DNA of 64,000 nucleotides from NCBI RefSeq assembly GCF_902702915.1, contig NZ_LR738849.1, positions 682,001-746,000 on the forward strand, written 5' to 3'. Of this stretch, positions 6,725 to 16,032 are shown piece by piece. Both the position numbers and the translations under genes were made by a program. Within the stretch, counting starts at the first letter, position 1; each line of letters opens with the position of its first letter. The stretch is from Desulfovibrio sp. 86 (GTDB lineage Bacteria > Desulfobacterota > Desulfovibrionia > Desulfovibrionales > Desulfovibrionaceae). Under the pieces are notes generated by a model, which was given only the letters and a program-made list of their open reading frames with translations, had not been told where the DNA came from and did not search any database.

Positions 6725-9192
6725 GACTGTCCTCCTTGCCCGCCGCGCTGCCCGTCCGTGCAGCACTGGTGGCTGTTGATGACGTCCACGGCCTCGTGAC
6801 CGCCGGAACCGGGCACCACCATACGGTGGCACCACGCATCGTGCAGTAGGAAACTTTCGCCCTCGGGCTCATACTCTACCCAGAATGTTACCTGACGGGG
6901 ACGCCAGGAGCCGAGAATGTGACCATTATCAAGATTTTTAAAGCAGTGCCCGCTGGCTTCGGCCCCGGCCACGGCAGCTTCAATGTCTTCCAGCAGAATA
7001 TGCCGCTCTTCCAGCCGGATCAACATTTCGGCGCTTATGAGAACCCGCCCCTTGCCTGGCTCCGGCGCGTCCTGTCCCAGCCAGTCCCGCATGAGGCGGC
7101 GGCGCAGGGCCGCGCGGTTGGCGCGGCGTGCGGACAGGCCGGGGCCTTTTTCCTTGCCTGCCTCAGGGGTGGCGCGACCGGGAAACAACAGATCCAGCAG
7201 ATGCCAGCATTCCTTGCCGCTGGCCGCCATGCGATCGCGGCACATGATGCAGGAGGCAAGGCCGGCATGGGGCAGTTCCCCTGAGCGGTGTACGGCCATG
7301 GCATCCGCAAGTTCGGGCTGGGCGCACCACACAAGGCCGCCATAGCCGCAGCAGGCTGTGGACGCTCCTGTGAGACGCGGCTCTTCAATACGCGCTCCCG
7401 CCCTTTGGGCCAGGCTGCGCACCGCCGCGAGCCACGCGCCGTCATGCCGTGCCGTGCAGGGATCCTGAATGGAAAAAACTTCGGGCAGGCCAGCGCCACG
7501 GCCTCCGGCCAGGGCCGGATCGCCGGAAGACGCCGTCTGTCCGCCGGACGGCGGAGGCGGGGACGGCAACGGCCTGTCGGGCAGGTCCATCTGATCCATA
7601 ACCTCCCAAAGCGACAGGGCTTGCGCCTCGGGCAGGGATTCGCGCAGGGCGGCAAGACAGGACGAGCAGGCCGCCATTATGCGCGGTTTGCCAAGGCTTT
7701 CCCACGTCTGCCGCAATTTTGCGGCATGTTCGGCAAAAAGGCCGGTTCGCCCGGCCCACCGGGCCGGAATACCGCAACAGGAGAGCATGAGGGCCACACC
7801 GGGCTCGGGGCTTGCTGCCATGCGTTCGCGCAGCAGGGCATATACCTGGGCCACCTGCTCCCCGCGCGAAGCCGCAAGCTGGCAGCCAGGAAAAAACAGC
7901 CACGACGGATCACGGCCAGAAGGCAGGGAAGTGTCGGGCAAAACAAGGGCGCATTCCGGGCCGGAGGCGCTTTCCATATCCTCCAGGGCAAATTCGTGGG
8001 CGGTGGGGGGCATATAGCCTCTCTCCACCATGTCCTCACGCGCGGAGAGGCAAAGCTCGGCCATGGAAAAATTTTCGGGGCACAGCTCTTCACACTGGCC
8101 GCACAGTGCGCAGCCGTTGATCAGGGCATTGGCCGTGTGCAGCCCCTTGACGATGGAGGCATTGTTGTGCACCTGCCGTGCGTACACACGCGGATAACCT
8201 TTGTATTTTTGCAGATACACGCATTCGCGCACGCAGATCATGCACTGGCACTGCAGGCAGCGGGCAGCTTCGGCCACGGCCTCGTCGGCGGCATACACGG
8301 TGGCGGCTGGCTCCACACGCGGTACCGGCGCAATGCCGCGCAGGTCCGTATGCAGGGCGCCCTGCTCCTTGTTGCGCGCGGCGGTAAGGGACACGCCGCT
8401 GGTCAGGCGTTCCAGCGTCTGGGCGGCGCGGCGTCCCTGCCCGGCCTGACGCGACGATGAGGCGAAACTGTGCCCTGTGGGCGTCACGCTGCGCCAGCCA
8501 GCGCAGCAGATGGCGTCACGCCAGTGCAGGGTTTCCTCATCCAGGGCCGCAGGGGCCGGAGCCAGATCCGGAGCCGCGCCCGCGTCCACAAGCACGCCCG
8601 CATATTCCGCAGCCGCCTTGTCCAGCAGGGCCTGATCCAGATCGGCCGCGACAAACTGCACCTTCTGACGCACCAGAAGTTCCATATCTTCGGCCAGAAA
8701 ATCCTTGGCAAAAGCCCCGTCGCCCTCGTTGCGCAGTTGCGGATAGGCTTCAAGCACTGCCTGACCGGGCGTTCCGGCATGGTACACCGTCACGGGATAC
8801 GCCTTGCGCGAAAGATCCCATGCAGCCGCGAGGCCAGCCAGACCCGCCCCAATGATGGCTATGCTGAAGCGCTTGGGCGGCAAGGGCAACGGGCGGCCCT
8901 GCGGGCCGGCCGTCAGCATGCAGGCAAGCTCAAGGCCGTGCATGGCAACACTGCCGCCAAGGTCGCGCCGCAGACAGACGTTTTCACACGGGGCGTCACA
9001 AAGGCGCGCCATGATGCCGGGCAACGGCAGATGGCGCTCCACAAGCTTACGGGCCTCGCCGGGCTTGCCCTCGGCCATACGCGCCATGAAGGTGCGTACG
9101 TCCAGATCAAAAGGACAGGCTTCGCGGCAGCGCGGAGGGCTTTCCTGCGTGCAGCGGGCTTCAATCTCGTGCAGACGTTTTTGATCCATCAT
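6721..9192 (-). CDS. FAD/NAD oxidoreductase with dicluster, ferredoxin and CCG domains
   Basis: 823 residues, multi-domain. Residues 10-80 resemble the GltD-type N-terminal dicluster domain (C14, C22, C26; C65, C69, C73). IAIIGAGLAGLAAAW at about 111-125 is a FAD-binding Rossmann motif. CLQCQCMICVREC (about 323-335) and CALCGQCEELCPEN (about 362-375) bind [4Fe-4S] clusters. Two HdrD/GlpC-like CCG regions follow (SCCGIPARW, ACSSCL; CCGYGG, ASCIMCRDRM). The last ~120 residues form a separate domain that ends INSHQCCTDG. The electron-transfer chain flavin to Fe-S to CCG is read from domains; the partner may be Mop or the radical SAM protein, which is inference. The start at 9192 has only a weak ribosome site. 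It heads the seven-gene overlapping run. Confidence 0.9.
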   Translation of the reverse strand: MMDQKRLHEIEARCTQESPPRCREACPFDLDVRTFMARMAEGKPGEARKLVERHLPLPGIMARLCDAPCENVCLRRDLGGSVAMHGLELACMLTAGPQGRPLPLPPKRFSIAIIGAGLAGLAAAWDLSRKAYPVTVYHAGTPGQAVLEAYPQLRNEGDGAFAKDFLAEDMELLVRQKVQFVAADLDQALLDKAAAEYAGVLVDAGAAPDLAPAPAALDEETLHWRDAICCAGWRSVTPTGHSFASSSRQAGQGRRAAQTLERLTSGVSLTAARNKEQGALHTDLRGIAPVPRVEPAATVYAADEAVAEAARCLQCQCMICVRECVYLQKYKGYPRVYARQVHNNASIVKGLHTANALINGCALCGQCEELCPENFSMAELCLSAREDMVERGYMPPTAHEFALEDMESASGPECALVLPDTSLPSGRDPSWLFFPGCQLAASRGEQVAQVYALLRERMAASPEPGVALMLSCCGIPARWAGRTGLFAEHAAKLRQTWESLGKPRIMAACSSCLAALRESLPEAQALSLWEVMDQMDLPDRPLPSPPPPSGGQTASSGDPALAGGRGAGLPEVFSIQDPCTARHDGAWLAAVRSLAQRAGARIEEPRLTGASTACCGYGGLVWCAQPELADAMAVHRSGELPHAGLASCIMCRDRMAASGKECWHLLDLLFPGRATPEAGKEKGPGLSARRANRAALRRRLMRDWLGQDAPEPGKGRVLISAEMLIRLEERHILLEDIEAAVAGAEASGHCFKNLDNGHILGSWRPRQVTFWVEYEPEGESFLLHDAWCHRMVVPGSGGHEAVDVINSHQCCTDGQRGGQGGQS

Positions 9193-9423
9193 GGCGTAAA
9201 CTCACTGAAAACCGACTTGATGTGAAGTAAGGGCAACAATCTTTTTCCCTGTTCATCCCGCGTGGTCCCACAACAAGGACTGACGTATTCCCTGCCCGCA
9301 AAAATGCGGGATTTTCGGGGGAGCCCCCGAAAACCCCGCTCAAACGTAAGGACAATGCGCCACAAGAGCCTGTACCCCTGCGCGCCAGACAAACCAGTGA
9401 TCTTTGCGGGTGAGGGTCCGGAA

Positions 9424-9478
9424 GGAGGGGGCAGCGGGCATGGCGCTGCCAGCCGCTGCGGCCCTCCTCCCGGTTTTT
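9424..9478 (+). terminator. GC-rich hairpin with T-run on the plus strand
   Basis: Arms at 9424-9437 and 9453-9467 (ggagggggcagcgg pairing with ccgctgcggccctcc, one bulge) are followed on the plus strand by cggtttttt. This is an intrinsic terminator shape pointing against mop. No plus-strand gene precedes it. On the minus strand it lies about 30 bases after the mop stop and would act only as an mRNA-end stem. The 306-base gap 9193-9498 otherwise shows a small inverted repeat at about 9296-9311 (cccgcaaaaatgcggg) and no gene. Confidence 0.55.
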
Positions 9479-9498
9479 TCCTTTGTTATAACCTTACC

Positions 9499-12222
9499 CT
9501 ACTTGGGCATGGCCTCCAAGACCTTTTCGGGACGCGCGGGCAAATGCCGGACGCGCGCGCCGCAGGCATTGTAGATGCCGTTGATGATGGCCGCATGCGG
9601 GGCGGTGAGGGGCATTTCGCCCACGCCGGAAGCGCCGAAGGGGCCGTCCTTGCGGTGGGTCTGCACATACACGATTTCCATATCGTCGGGGATCATCTTG
9701 ATGCTGGGAACGCCCGATCCGGCTATGGTGCTGTGCTTCTTGAGGTCTTCGTAGTCTTCGGTAAGAGCCAAGCCAACGCCCTGGGCGAGGCCGCCGTAGA
9801 TCTGACCGTCCACCACAAGCTTGTTGCAGAGGGTGCCGATGTCGGCCACGCAGACGATTTTTTCCACGGTGGCTTTGCCGGTGGCCACTTCAACAGCCAC
9901 TTCGGACAGGAACAGGCCGTACATGTAGCAGGCGAAAGGCGAACCCTGGCCCTTGCCGTCGCAGTCCTTGGCCGGAGCGCTCCACTTGCCGTCATAGTGC
10001 AGCGGGCGGCCTTCGGCCTTCATTTCTTCAGGAGTAAAGAAGCCGCCGCCGGGCTTGCGCATGCCTTCAACAAGCATTTCGCAGGCCACGCGGATGGCGT
10101 TGCCCGTGACCACCTGTGAACGCGAGCCGCCCGCAGGACCGGAGTTGGGGGTCTTGCTGGTGTCGTTCATGACCAGGTGAATCTTTTCGGGGGCGATCTT
10201 CAGGGGACGCAGGGCCTCATGGGCCGTGCCCAGCGAACCGGCGTCCGCGCCCTGACCGTGGTCTTCCCAGGAGTTGCCCAGGGTCACGCTGCCGTCCATG
10301 TTGAGTTCAACCCAGGCCTCGGAGGTGTCCGGCCCGTCAAGGCCAGCGCCGTACACGCCAAGGGCGATGCCCACGCCGCGCTTGACTTCGGCGGTGGAAC
10401 GCTCCTTCACGCGCTTTTTGGATTCTTCATAGTAGGGGCGCATTTTATCGAACATTTCAGGCAGGCTCATGACTTCAGGAACCTGGCCAGAGGGCGTGGT
10501 GTCGCCTTCCTTATAGCAGTTCAGGGCGCGCAGTTCGAAGGGATCCATGCCGAGCTTTTCAGCCAGTTCGTCCATGAGCACTTCAGAGGGGAATTCCGAT
10601 TCCGGCGCGCCGTAACCGCGGAAAGCCGCGCCCCAGCAGTGGTTGGTGGCAACGGTGCGGCCCTGGCCGCGAATGTTGGCGATGCCGTAGCCAGCGCCGA
10701 TGTACTGCGCACCGCGCAGGGTGAGCAGGTCGCCGAATTCGGAATAGGGGCCGTGGTCAACGCTCCAGTCCGTTTCCATAGCGAGGATCTTGCCCTGCTT
10801 GGTGGCCGCGTAACGCAGCGTGGTCCAGAAGGGCGAACGCTTGCCGGTGTAGTTCTGCTGCTGCTCATAGTTGTAGCGCAGGTGGCAGGGACGACCGGTG
10901 GCCATGACGGCCACGCCGATGAGCGCTTCCATGGTGGGGCTGAATTTGTAGCCAAAGGTGCCGCCCGCGGTGTTTTGCACCAGCACGAGATCCTTGGGGA
11001 ATTCCAGGCCCAGACCGGGAGCGATCATAAGCGCGTGCAGGTGAAGACCGATGGACTTGGAGTGGATGACCACCTGGCCCTGCTCGTTGATGTAGCCGTA
11101 ACCCACGTCGGGTTCGATGGGCAGGTGCGGCTGGCGCTGGGTGTAGTAGCTGCCCTCGATCACGACATTATTGGAGTCGTTGAAGAAAGGAGCCGTATCG
11201 CCGCCCTTTTCTTCAAACTGATCATAATAGACGTTGGGGGTGCCGGGGTGGATTTCAATGGCGTCAGGGGCCATGGCTTCGGGAGCGCTCATGTATTCGG
11301 GCAGCAGCTCCAGGTCAAACTTGACCTTTTCAGCGGCGGCGCGCGCATTGGCCTCGGAGTCGGCACAAACGATGGCCAGGGCATCGCCGTACTGGAAGAT
11401 CTTCTGGTCGTTCAGGATGGGGCGTTCCCAACCGTCACCCTTGTTGGTGGGGAAGGTGATGAGGCCCGTGATGCGGTTTTTGCCCTTCACGTCCTTGTGG
11501 GTCAGCACCTTGACCACGCCGGGCATTTTTTCGGCCTCGGCGGTGTCGATGCCCTTGATGATGGCATGGGACACCTTGGCCTGGGCCAGGGCCAGATGCA
11601 GGGTGTCTTCAGGCATACGCCCTGCGGCGTCCGCGCCGAATTCGGCCACGCCCGTGACCTTGGCCACAGCGCTGGGACGGGGGATGCTGGTGCCCCAGAT
11701 GCGGCCGTCGGCAGGCATCTTGAAGCTGATTTCTTCAACGGTTTTTTCGCCGCGCATGATGGCGGCCGCGTCCATGACGGCGTCCACCAGGGGCTTGTAG
11801 CCCGTGCAGCGGCAGATATTGTGGTTCTTCTGGAACCAGTCGCGCACGTCTTCACGGCTGGGCTTGATGTTCTCGTCCAGCAAAGCTTTGGCCGACACGA
11901 TGAAACCGGGGGTGCAAAAACCGCACTGCGCCGCGCCGTGCTGTATCCAGGCATGCTGCAGGGGGTGCAGGCAGGCGGGCGTACCGATGCCTTCAAGCGT
12001 GGTTATGGCTGCATTTTCAGCCACGCGGCTCATCTTGATGATGCAGGCGCGCGACACCTTGCCGTCAACAATGACGGTACAAGCGCCGCACTGCCCTTTG
12101 CCGCAGCCGACCTTGACGCTGGTGAGCTGCAACTGGCTGCGCAGCACGTCCACCAGGGTATCATTGGGGCTGACCAGCAAACGCCGGGGTATGCCGTTCA
12201 CTACTAGAGTTTTTGGTTCCAT
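9499..12222 (-). CDS. mop: Molybdenum aldehyde oxidoreductase (Mop), xanthine oxidase family
   Basis: 907 residues, the length of the structurally known Desulfovibrio aldehyde oxidoreductases. It oxidises aldehydes to acids at a molybdopterin cytosine dinucleotide centre and passes electrons through two [2Fe-2S] clusters. Plant-type cluster ligands are C40, C45, C48, C60; the second cluster uses C100, C103, C137, C139. GGTFGYKF and GGSRSQVV line the Mo site, and GVGEMPLTAPH near residue 868 holds the catalytic Glu. There is no FAD domain, as expected. The ATG at 12222 has AAAGGAG eight bases upstream. The MoeA-like gene is upstream on the same strand and the FAD/Fe-S oxidoreductase 306 bases downstream, so electron transfer between them is plausible. 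Confidence 0.97.
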   Translation of the reverse strand: MEPKTLVVNGIPRRLLVSPNDTLVDVLRSQLQLTSVKVGCGKGQCGACTVIVDGKVSRACIIKMSRVAENAAITTLEGIGTPACLHPLQHAWIQHGAAQCGFCTPGFIVSAKALLDENIKPSREDVRDWFQKNHNICRCTGYKPLVDAVMDAAAIMRGEKTVEEISFKMPADGRIWGTSIPRPSAVAKVTGVAEFGADAAGRMPEDTLHLALAQAKVSHAIIKGIDTAEAEKMPGVVKVLTHKDVKGKNRITGLITFPTNKGDGWERPILNDQKIFQYGDALAIVCADSEANARAAAEKVKFDLELLPEYMSAPEAMAPDAIEIHPGTPNVYYDQFEEKGGDTAPFFNDSNNVVIEGSYYTQRQPHLPIEPDVGYGYINEQGQVVIHSKSIGLHLHALMIAPGLGLEFPKDLVLVQNTAGGTFGYKFSPTMEALIGVAVMATGRPCHLRYNYEQQQNYTGKRSPFWTTLRYAATKQGKILAMETDWSVDHGPYSEFGDLLTLRGAQYIGAGYGIANIRGQGRTVATNHCWGAAFRGYGAPESEFPSEVLMDELAEKLGMDPFELRALNCYKEGDTTPSGQVPEVMSLPEMFDKMRPYYEESKKRVKERSTAEVKRGVGIALGVYGAGLDGPDTSEAWVELNMDGSVTLGNSWEDHGQGADAGSLGTAHEALRPLKIAPEKIHLVMNDTSKTPNSGPAGGSRSQVVTGNAIRVACEMLVEGMRKPGGGFFTPEEMKAEGRPLHYDGKWSAPAKDCDGKGQGSPFACYMYGLFLSEVAVEVATGKATVEKIVCVADIGTLCNKLVVDGQIYGGLAQGVGLALTEDYEDLKKHSTIAGSGVPSIKMIPDDMEIVYVQTHRKDGPFGASGVGEMPLTAPHAAIINGIYNACGARVRHLPARPEKVLEAMPK

Positions 12223-12368
12223 GCGCGACTCCTTTATTAATAAATGCCTGTGTATTTGCCGACGCGGGATATCCGCGCTCAGGGCCGTGGCTGACCGGCG
12301 TGCACGCCGTGCTGCTCTTCCAGAAAACAGAATGATATTTTGACTGTGATACCGTTGCGCCCGCGCCT

Positions 12369-13409
12369 CTATTTGCCAAAAGGACACATGGGGTACGTGC
12401 ATTCAGGGCAACCCGAGCAAAAACCGCCGTGCCCAAGGGCCGCCACATCTTCGGGCGTGACCTTGATGCCGGCCAGCAGGCGCGGCACCACCAGGTCGAA
12501 AATACTGGCCTTGTGGTACATGACGCAGCCCGGCAGACCCAAAACGGGCACGGAGCCGCGCGGTCCGGTTGCATAGGCCAGAAGAAACATGGCTCCCGGA
12601 TATACGGGCGCGCCGTAACTGAGCACTTCCGCTCCGGAAGCGCGGATGGCCGTGGGCGTGCGATCGTCCGGGTCAACGGACATGCCGCCCGTGACCACGA
12701 TCATGTCCGCGCCCTGATGCAAAAAATCCACAATGGCGGACGCCGTCATGGACACCTCGTCACTGGTGAGGGTCTGCCCCATGACAGTACTGCCCAGTTT
12801 GGCGAACTTTTTTTGCAGCACTGGCCCAAAGGCGTCCTGAATGCGGCCGTAGTACACTTCACTGCCAGTGGTCACCACGCCCACCCTGGCGTGCGCAAGA
12901 GGCAGCACCTCCATGACGGGGCCACTGACGCTGGCCTCCATGCGGCGCAGCTTTTCTTCCTCAATCATGAGCGGCACCACGCGCGTGCCCGCCACAGCCC
13001 GCCCCTTGGCCACAAACTGCATGCTGTGCAGCGTGGCTATGGTAATTTCGCCCAGACTGTTGATCCTGGTCAGCGCAGGCACGTCAATACGCAACAGGCC
13101 GTCACATGCGGCCAAAAGATCGATGCGCCCTTCCCTGGGTTCCCCGGCCACAAGGTTTTTGCCCACCGTGGCGGCCACAATGCGGGAGGCGGCGTCATTT
13201 TCATGAACCATGCCGGGGAGCGGTTCGAAAACATAAAGATGCTCCTTGCCTACTTCGAGCAGCACCTTGATATCTTCGGGCCGTACCACATGGCCCTTGC
13301 TGAAGATCGGCCCCTTGCTCTCACCGGGTACAATCCGCGTTATATCGTGACAAAGAACACTACCCACTGCGTCATGAACATGTATGGTTTTCATGCAAGG
13401 CTTTGCCAT
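12369..13409 (-). CDS. Molybdopterin-binding MoeA-like protein with Cys-rich tail
   Basis: 346 residues. The central part is a MoCF/MoeA-type molybdopterin-binding domain: VGVVTTGSEV at about 175-184, the turn VTGGMSVDPDD at about 238-248, and VLGLPGCVMYHK at about 297-308. The N-terminus (ESKGPIFSKGHVV) resembles MoeA-like proteins but the protein is shorter than true MoeA. The C-terminus ends GFCSGCPECTYPMCPFGK, four cysteines that could bind a metal or cluster and are not in MoeA. The start at 13409 has CAGGAGT six bases upstream. Molybdate insertion or delivery of cofactor to Mop is likely by context. The gap to mop is 146 bases, so mop may have its own promoter. Confidence 0.88.
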   Translation of the reverse strand: MAKPCMKTIHVHDAVGSVLCHDITRIVPGESKGPIFSKGHVVRPEDIKVLLEVGKEHLYVFEPLPGMVHENDAASRIVAATVGKNLVAGEPREGRIDLLAACDGLLRIDVPALTRINSLGEITIATLHSMQFVAKGRAVAGTRVVPLMIEEEKLRRMEASVSGPVMEVLPLAHARVGVVTTGSEVYYGRIQDAFGPVLQKKFAKLGSTVMGQTLTSDEVSMTASAIVDFLHQGADMIVVTGGMSVDPDDRTPTAIRASGAEVLSYGAPVYPGAMFLLAYATGPRGSVPVLGLPGCVMYHKASIFDLVVPRLLAGIKVTPEDVAALGHGGFCSGCPECTYPMCPFGK

Positions 13410-13453
13410 GAATACTCCTGAATGATGCTTGATCTGATGCTCAGATTAGGCAG

Positions 13454-13481
13454 ATAATACCACCCTCACAACAAAATGCAA
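13454..13481 (-). promoter_or_regulatory. Sigma-70-like promoter of the MoeA-like gene
   Basis: On the minus strand TTGCAT (13476-13481) and TATTAT (13454-13459) are 16 bases apart, about 40 bases before the start at 13409. The divergent gap 13410-13716 is AT-rich compared with its surroundings, and I see no gene in it. A TTGACA at 13616-13621 faces the lipoprotein at 13717, but no convincing -10 follows it. Confidence 0.6.
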
Positions 13482-13716
13482 AATAAAATTCAGGATTTAT
13501 AAAGTGTGGACACAATAAACAACTGGTATCTTATGTGTTACGTTTTGATTTTCTCCATTTTGACAAAAAGCGTGACTATTAAACCCTAGTTAAAAGATAT
13601 AATACCCTGCGGGAATTGACAGAGCACGCATTCTCTGCGACAGGGAGTGGAAGAAAATGATCCGAAATCACGTCAGATGATCATGGCGCAGCGACTCGCC
13701 GCCGTCAGGAGTCCGC

Positions 13717-14100
13717 ATGAACACAAACCTCGGTATGTCACGCACACAGCGCTTTCACCGGCTGGCCACACTGGCTGCCGCACTTTTTCTCACCCTGCCC
13801 CTGGCCGCCTGCGGCTTTGGCGACAACCCGCAGAAGGCTGACACGCCCCCTGGCCCTGTGGAAAACTTCATGATACTTTCCACTCCCGGCCAGACCTCCG
13901 TTGTGGACGACGTACAGTTCGGCCAGGGCGTAAACGTGAGCGTTGACGAAGTCTTTACCTCGGCCAAGGGGGAAAACTGCAAACGCGGCACAGTACTGGC
14001 CGGGCAGAAGGAAGCCGAAGTGGTGGTCATCTGCCAGGACGAACAGGGACGTTGGATCATGGCTCCCAGAGTATGGGGACAGGGTATCTCCAAGCCGTAA
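13717..14100 (+). CDS. Small lipoprotein of unknown function
   Basis: 127 residues. The N-terminus is a lipoprotein signal: RFHRLATLAAALFLTLPL then LAAC with the lipidated Cys at about 32. The rest is a soluble domain of about 95 residues ending in RVWGQGISKP, with two further cysteines (ENCKRG, VVICQDE) that could form a disulfide. Start at ATG 13717, AGGAG five bases before it. It precedes the polysaccharide export gene by 85 bases on the same strand and may be co-transcribed. I do not recognise the domain; an envelope role is inferred only from the signal and neighbour. Confidence 0.85.
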   Translation: MNTNLGMSRTQRFHRLATLAAALFLTLPLAACGFGDNPQKADTPPGPVENFMILSTPGQTSVVDDVQFGQGVNVSVDEVFTSAKGENCKRGTVLAGQKEAEVVVICQDEQGRWIMAPRVWGQGISKP

Positions 14101-14185
14101 TTTCAGCGGGGGCTGACCCCGAAACTATTGCAGGCGCGCGGCGCGGCTCAGCCGCGAAACCGCGCGTCTTATCCTTTGGAACACC

Positions 14186-15736
14186 ATGCTGCAAAAACAC
14201 TACTTTCTCGCCATCTTGGCGCTGTTGACCCTTTGTGGCGCAGCCCGGGCCGATGACAACGTGCGGCCTTACGCGGCCAATCTTTTTCAGGGCAATTTCG
14301 CCCACAACAAGGAAGGCTCCGTCATCGCTCCCGGCGACCGGGTGGTGGTGCGTCTGTGGGGTGGCGACCTTAACGTTGATCGCACCCTGACCGTGGGGCC
14401 GGACGGGCACATGAACCTGCCCGAAGTGGGTGATATGCCCGCAGCAGGGCTTGCCTACGACAAGCTGATTGACGCCCTGCGCAGCAAGCTGTCCGCCAAC
14501 GGGCACCCCGACGTGCAGATCTACGCCGCACCCCTGGACGCCCGGCCTGTGTCCATCTTTGTGACCGGCGGCGTAGCCCGCCCCGGCAGCTACACCGGCG
14601 GCCCCAACGATCCCATGCTCAGCTTTCTGGACAAGGCAGGCGGCCTTGACCCTGTGCGCGGAAGCTACCGCGACATCCATCTTATGCGCGACGGAAAATC
14701 CGTAGCCAACCTTGACCTCTACCCCTTTGCCCGCAAGGGCGTGCTGCCCGCCGTGCGGCTGCAGGACGGCGATACGCTGGTGGTGGGCGAAAAAGGCCCC
14801 ACAGTCACGGCCACGGGCGTGGTGCGCAATGCGGCGCTTTTTGAATTTCCCAAGGGGCAGGCCACCGGGGCGGCTCTCATCGATCTGGCCGAACCCGAAA
14901 GCCGCGCCTCGCACATCACCCTCAACGGCACACGCAACGGCGCGCCCTACAGCACCTATCTGCCCCTGAAAGACCTGCGCAACCTGCGTCTTGAAGACGG
15001 CGACAAGGTGCAGTTCATCGCCGACGCCTCGGGCAACACCATAATGATTGAAGTCCAGGGCGCGGTGCGCGGCGCTTCGCGCTTTCCCGTACGTCAGGGC
15101 GCGCGCCTGCGCGACGTGAAGAACTTCATTGCCGTGGAACCTGAGCGCGCCAACCTTGACGCCATGTACATCAAGCGCAAGAGCGTGGCCGTGCGGCAAA
15201 AGAAGGCCATTGCCGATTCCCTGCGCCGCCTGGAAGAAACCGCCCTCACCGCCTCTTCGGCCAGCACCGATGAAGCGCAGATCCGCGCGAAGGAAGCCGA
15301 AATGGTGTCCAAGTTTGTGGAGCGCGCCAAGGCTGTGGAACCAGAAGGCGTGGTGGTGCTCGAAGGCGGCCCGGACAAGGCCGACCTGAGCCTGGAGGAA
15401 GGAGACATCATCGTCATCCCCACCAAGAGCGACGTTGTGCTGGTCAGCGGCGAGGTCATGGTTCCCCAGGCCATGCTCTGGGCCAAGAAGAAGGATTCGG
15501 ACGACTACATCAAGAGCGCGGGCGGCCTGACCAACCGCGCGGACAGCGACAAGATTCTTGTCATGCACCAGAACGGCTCGGTGACGCAGGGCGGCAGCCA
15601 CATTTCGGCTGGCGACCAGATACTGGTGCTGCCCAAGGTGGAATCCAAAAGCATGCAGGCCGTCAAGGACATCTCTCAGGTGCTCATGCAGGTGGCCATT
15701 TCCGCCAGAGTGCTGCTGGGGCTGCCCACGCTGTAA
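14186..15736 (+). CDS. Polysaccharide biosynthesis/export protein (Wza-like, SLBB)
   Basis: 516 residues with a cleavable signal (LAILALLTLCGAARA). A Poly_export domain at about 40-115 has VIAPGDRVVVRLWGGDLN and LTVGPDGHMNLPEVG. Several SLBB-type soluble ligand-binding repeats follow (VFVTGGVARPGSYTGG-like at about 125, VQGAVRGASRFPVRQG at about 290, VLVSGEVMVPQAML at about 415), split by a charged helical segment at 330-390. The family forms periplasmic or outer-membrane parts of capsule or exopolysaccharide export. No lipobox is present. The upstream ribosome site is weak (TTTGGAA). A strong terminator follows, and the partner glycosyltransferases are not in this window. Confidence 0.9.
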   Translation: MLQKHYFLAILALLTLCGAARADDNVRPYAANLFQGNFAHNKEGSVIAPGDRVVVRLWGGDLNVDRTLTVGPDGHMNLPEVGDMPAAGLAYDKLIDALRSKLSANGHPDVQIYAAPLDARPVSIFVTGGVARPGSYTGGPNDPMLSFLDKAGGLDPVRGSYRDIHLMRDGKSVANLDLYPFARKGVLPAVRLQDGDTLVVGEKGPTVTATGVVRNAALFEFPKGQATGAALIDLAEPESRASHITLNGTRNGAPYSTYLPLKDLRNLRLEDGDKVQFIADASGNTIMIEVQGAVRGASRFPVRQGARLRDVKNFIAVEPERANLDAMYIKRKSVAVRQKKAIADSLRRLEETALTASSASTDEAQIRAKEAEMVSKFVERAKAVEPEGVVVLEGGPDKADLSLEEGDIIVIPTKSDVVLVSGEVMVPQAMLWAKKKDSDDYIKSAGGLTNRADSDKILVMHQNGSVTQGGSHISAGDQILVLPKVESKSMQAVKDISQVLMQVAISARVLLGLPTL

Positions 15737-15768
15737 CACCCGCCCCGCACCACAAACGATCACAACGA

Positions 15769-15798
15769 CAAAAAGCCCGGAAACGGGCTTTTTGTTTT
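15769..15798 (+). terminator. Intrinsic terminator after the export protein gene
   Basis: Stem aaaaagcccg / cgggcttttt with a gaaa loop, followed by gttttg. It lies about 33 bases after the stop at 15736 and isolates this unit from the Crp/Fnr gene. Confidence 0.9.
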
Positions 15799-16032
15799 GC
15801 ACCCCCACGAAAACAGCGAGGTACGGCTTTGCCCCTCCATCAGGGTGCAATGCTCCAAACCAGCGGCGCGCAAGCCCCGCCCCAAGTCGCCGCATGGTTT
15901 TGGCGTCCACGGCCCGGTCAAGCCAAACTTAGAGGTGTGCATTTTATGGGCTTTAGTGTACACTGCTTCCAAGCTTACGATCGGCATGACTCCGGATCAA
16001 TGCCGGTTTTCTCTTCAGGACAGGAAGGACGC

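Noticed and set aside
9424..9478. Terminator of mop
   Set aside because: The T-run is on the plus strand, opposite to mop transcription; it may still act as an mRNA-end stem.
14057..15910. 617-residue minus-strand open frame
   Set aside because: Antisense shadow of the Wza-like gene; composition is His/Gly/Val-rich with no domain, and the plus-strand protein has clear family motifs.
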